Positions 63,906-64,000 of a DNA stretch of 64,000 bases are shown here, one piece after another (position 1 is the stretch's first letter; every line of letters starts with the position of its first letter). The position numbers and the translations under genes were made by a program. This DNA is from Symbiodinium natans (Eukaryota; Sar; Dinophyceae; Suessiales; Symbiodiniaceae), in contig CAJNDS010002787.1 of NCBI GenBank assembly GCA_905221605.1, positions 62,001 to 126,000 on the forward strand. Direction: 5' to 3'. Below the pieces are notes generated by a model. It had not been told where the DNA came from. It did no database searches and saw nothing but the letters and a program-made list of their open reading frames with translations.

Positions 63906-63962
63906 GTCACGTTGCAGAAGAACGTGGAAACTTTCCAGATCCTTCTGAACCGCTCCTTGGGG
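63906..63962 (+). CDS. FQI module 3, exon c (FQI core), gene runs off the window
   Basis: VTLQKNVETFQILLNRSLG; acceptor AAGCAG, GC donor (GGG|GCGCCT). Further exons are expected beyond 64000. Confidence 0.75.
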
Positions 63963-64000
63963 GCGCCTTATTAAGCCTAAACCCTAAACCCTAAACCCTA
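63963..64000. repeat. Start of next intron, CCCTAAA array at the edge
   Basis: Begins with the proposed GC donor and ends in CCCTAAA heptamers. Confidence 0.7.

Noticed and set aside
1-64000. Window as a true chromosome end, because of abundant telomere repeats
   Set aside because: Arrays occur throughout in both orientations, with exons, transposons and satellites between them; they are interstitial.

Overview
The window looks like nuclear DNA of a dinoflagellate. Three things point there: the telomere-type heptamer TTTAGGG/CCCTAAA, present in dozens of interstitial arrays on both strands; short exons with GT, GC and GA splice donors and AG acceptors mostly followed by G; and the encoded products (a ketosynthase-like domain, CCCH-rich retroelement proteins, ankyrin relics). 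There are no operons and almost no long open frames outside one retrotransposon, so most open frames elsewhere are chance products of repeats.

Layout. Positions 1-255 are telomere-like repeat. Positions 256-8922 are a complete young LTR retrotransposon: two identical 207-bp LTRs, 5-bp target duplication CCCTA, primer binding site and polypurine tract. It carries a very large WW/S1-like/CCCH protein but no visible protease, integrase or reverse transcriptase. From about 9 kb to the end, short (20-120 bp) exon-like islands on the + strand sit in introns made largely of TTTAGGG/CCCTAAA arrays, MITE-like hairpins, satellites and dead mobile elements.

I could chain 25 islands between 17023 and 45781. 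With the boundaries I propose they keep phase and add up to 1341 nt, or 447 codons, the size of one polyketide ketosynthase (KS) domain, spread over 28.8 kb. Recognisable KS blocks appear in the right order, but the active-site Cys and the first catalytic His are replaced. From 48643 to the right edge, 15 further islands give two complete and one partial copy of a repeated module with a Y-x-x-G-x-x-x-x-W start, a FQI core, a GPD-type block and a GD-type end. The phase is compatible with fusion to the KS, and the gene runs off the right edge. Islands at 9-17 kb are probably the N-terminal part, but I could not phase them together. These exon models are manual and need transcript support.

Intron contents include two arrays of a 53-bp satellite (14.5-16.7 and 29.9-34.2 kb, the second with a 241-bp higher-order repeat), a 350-bp tandem repeat (58.7-60.4 kb), a roughly 60-bp minisatellite (43 kb), a decayed LINE 3' end (39.5-40.1 kb), an ankyrin-repeat relic (45.9-46.6 kb) and several hairpin-forming MITE-like elements. 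In two places a TTTAGGG block is flanked by direct repeats, as if it had been inserted: once duplicating a 3' splice site (35.5 kb) and once inside a MITE (41.05 kb).
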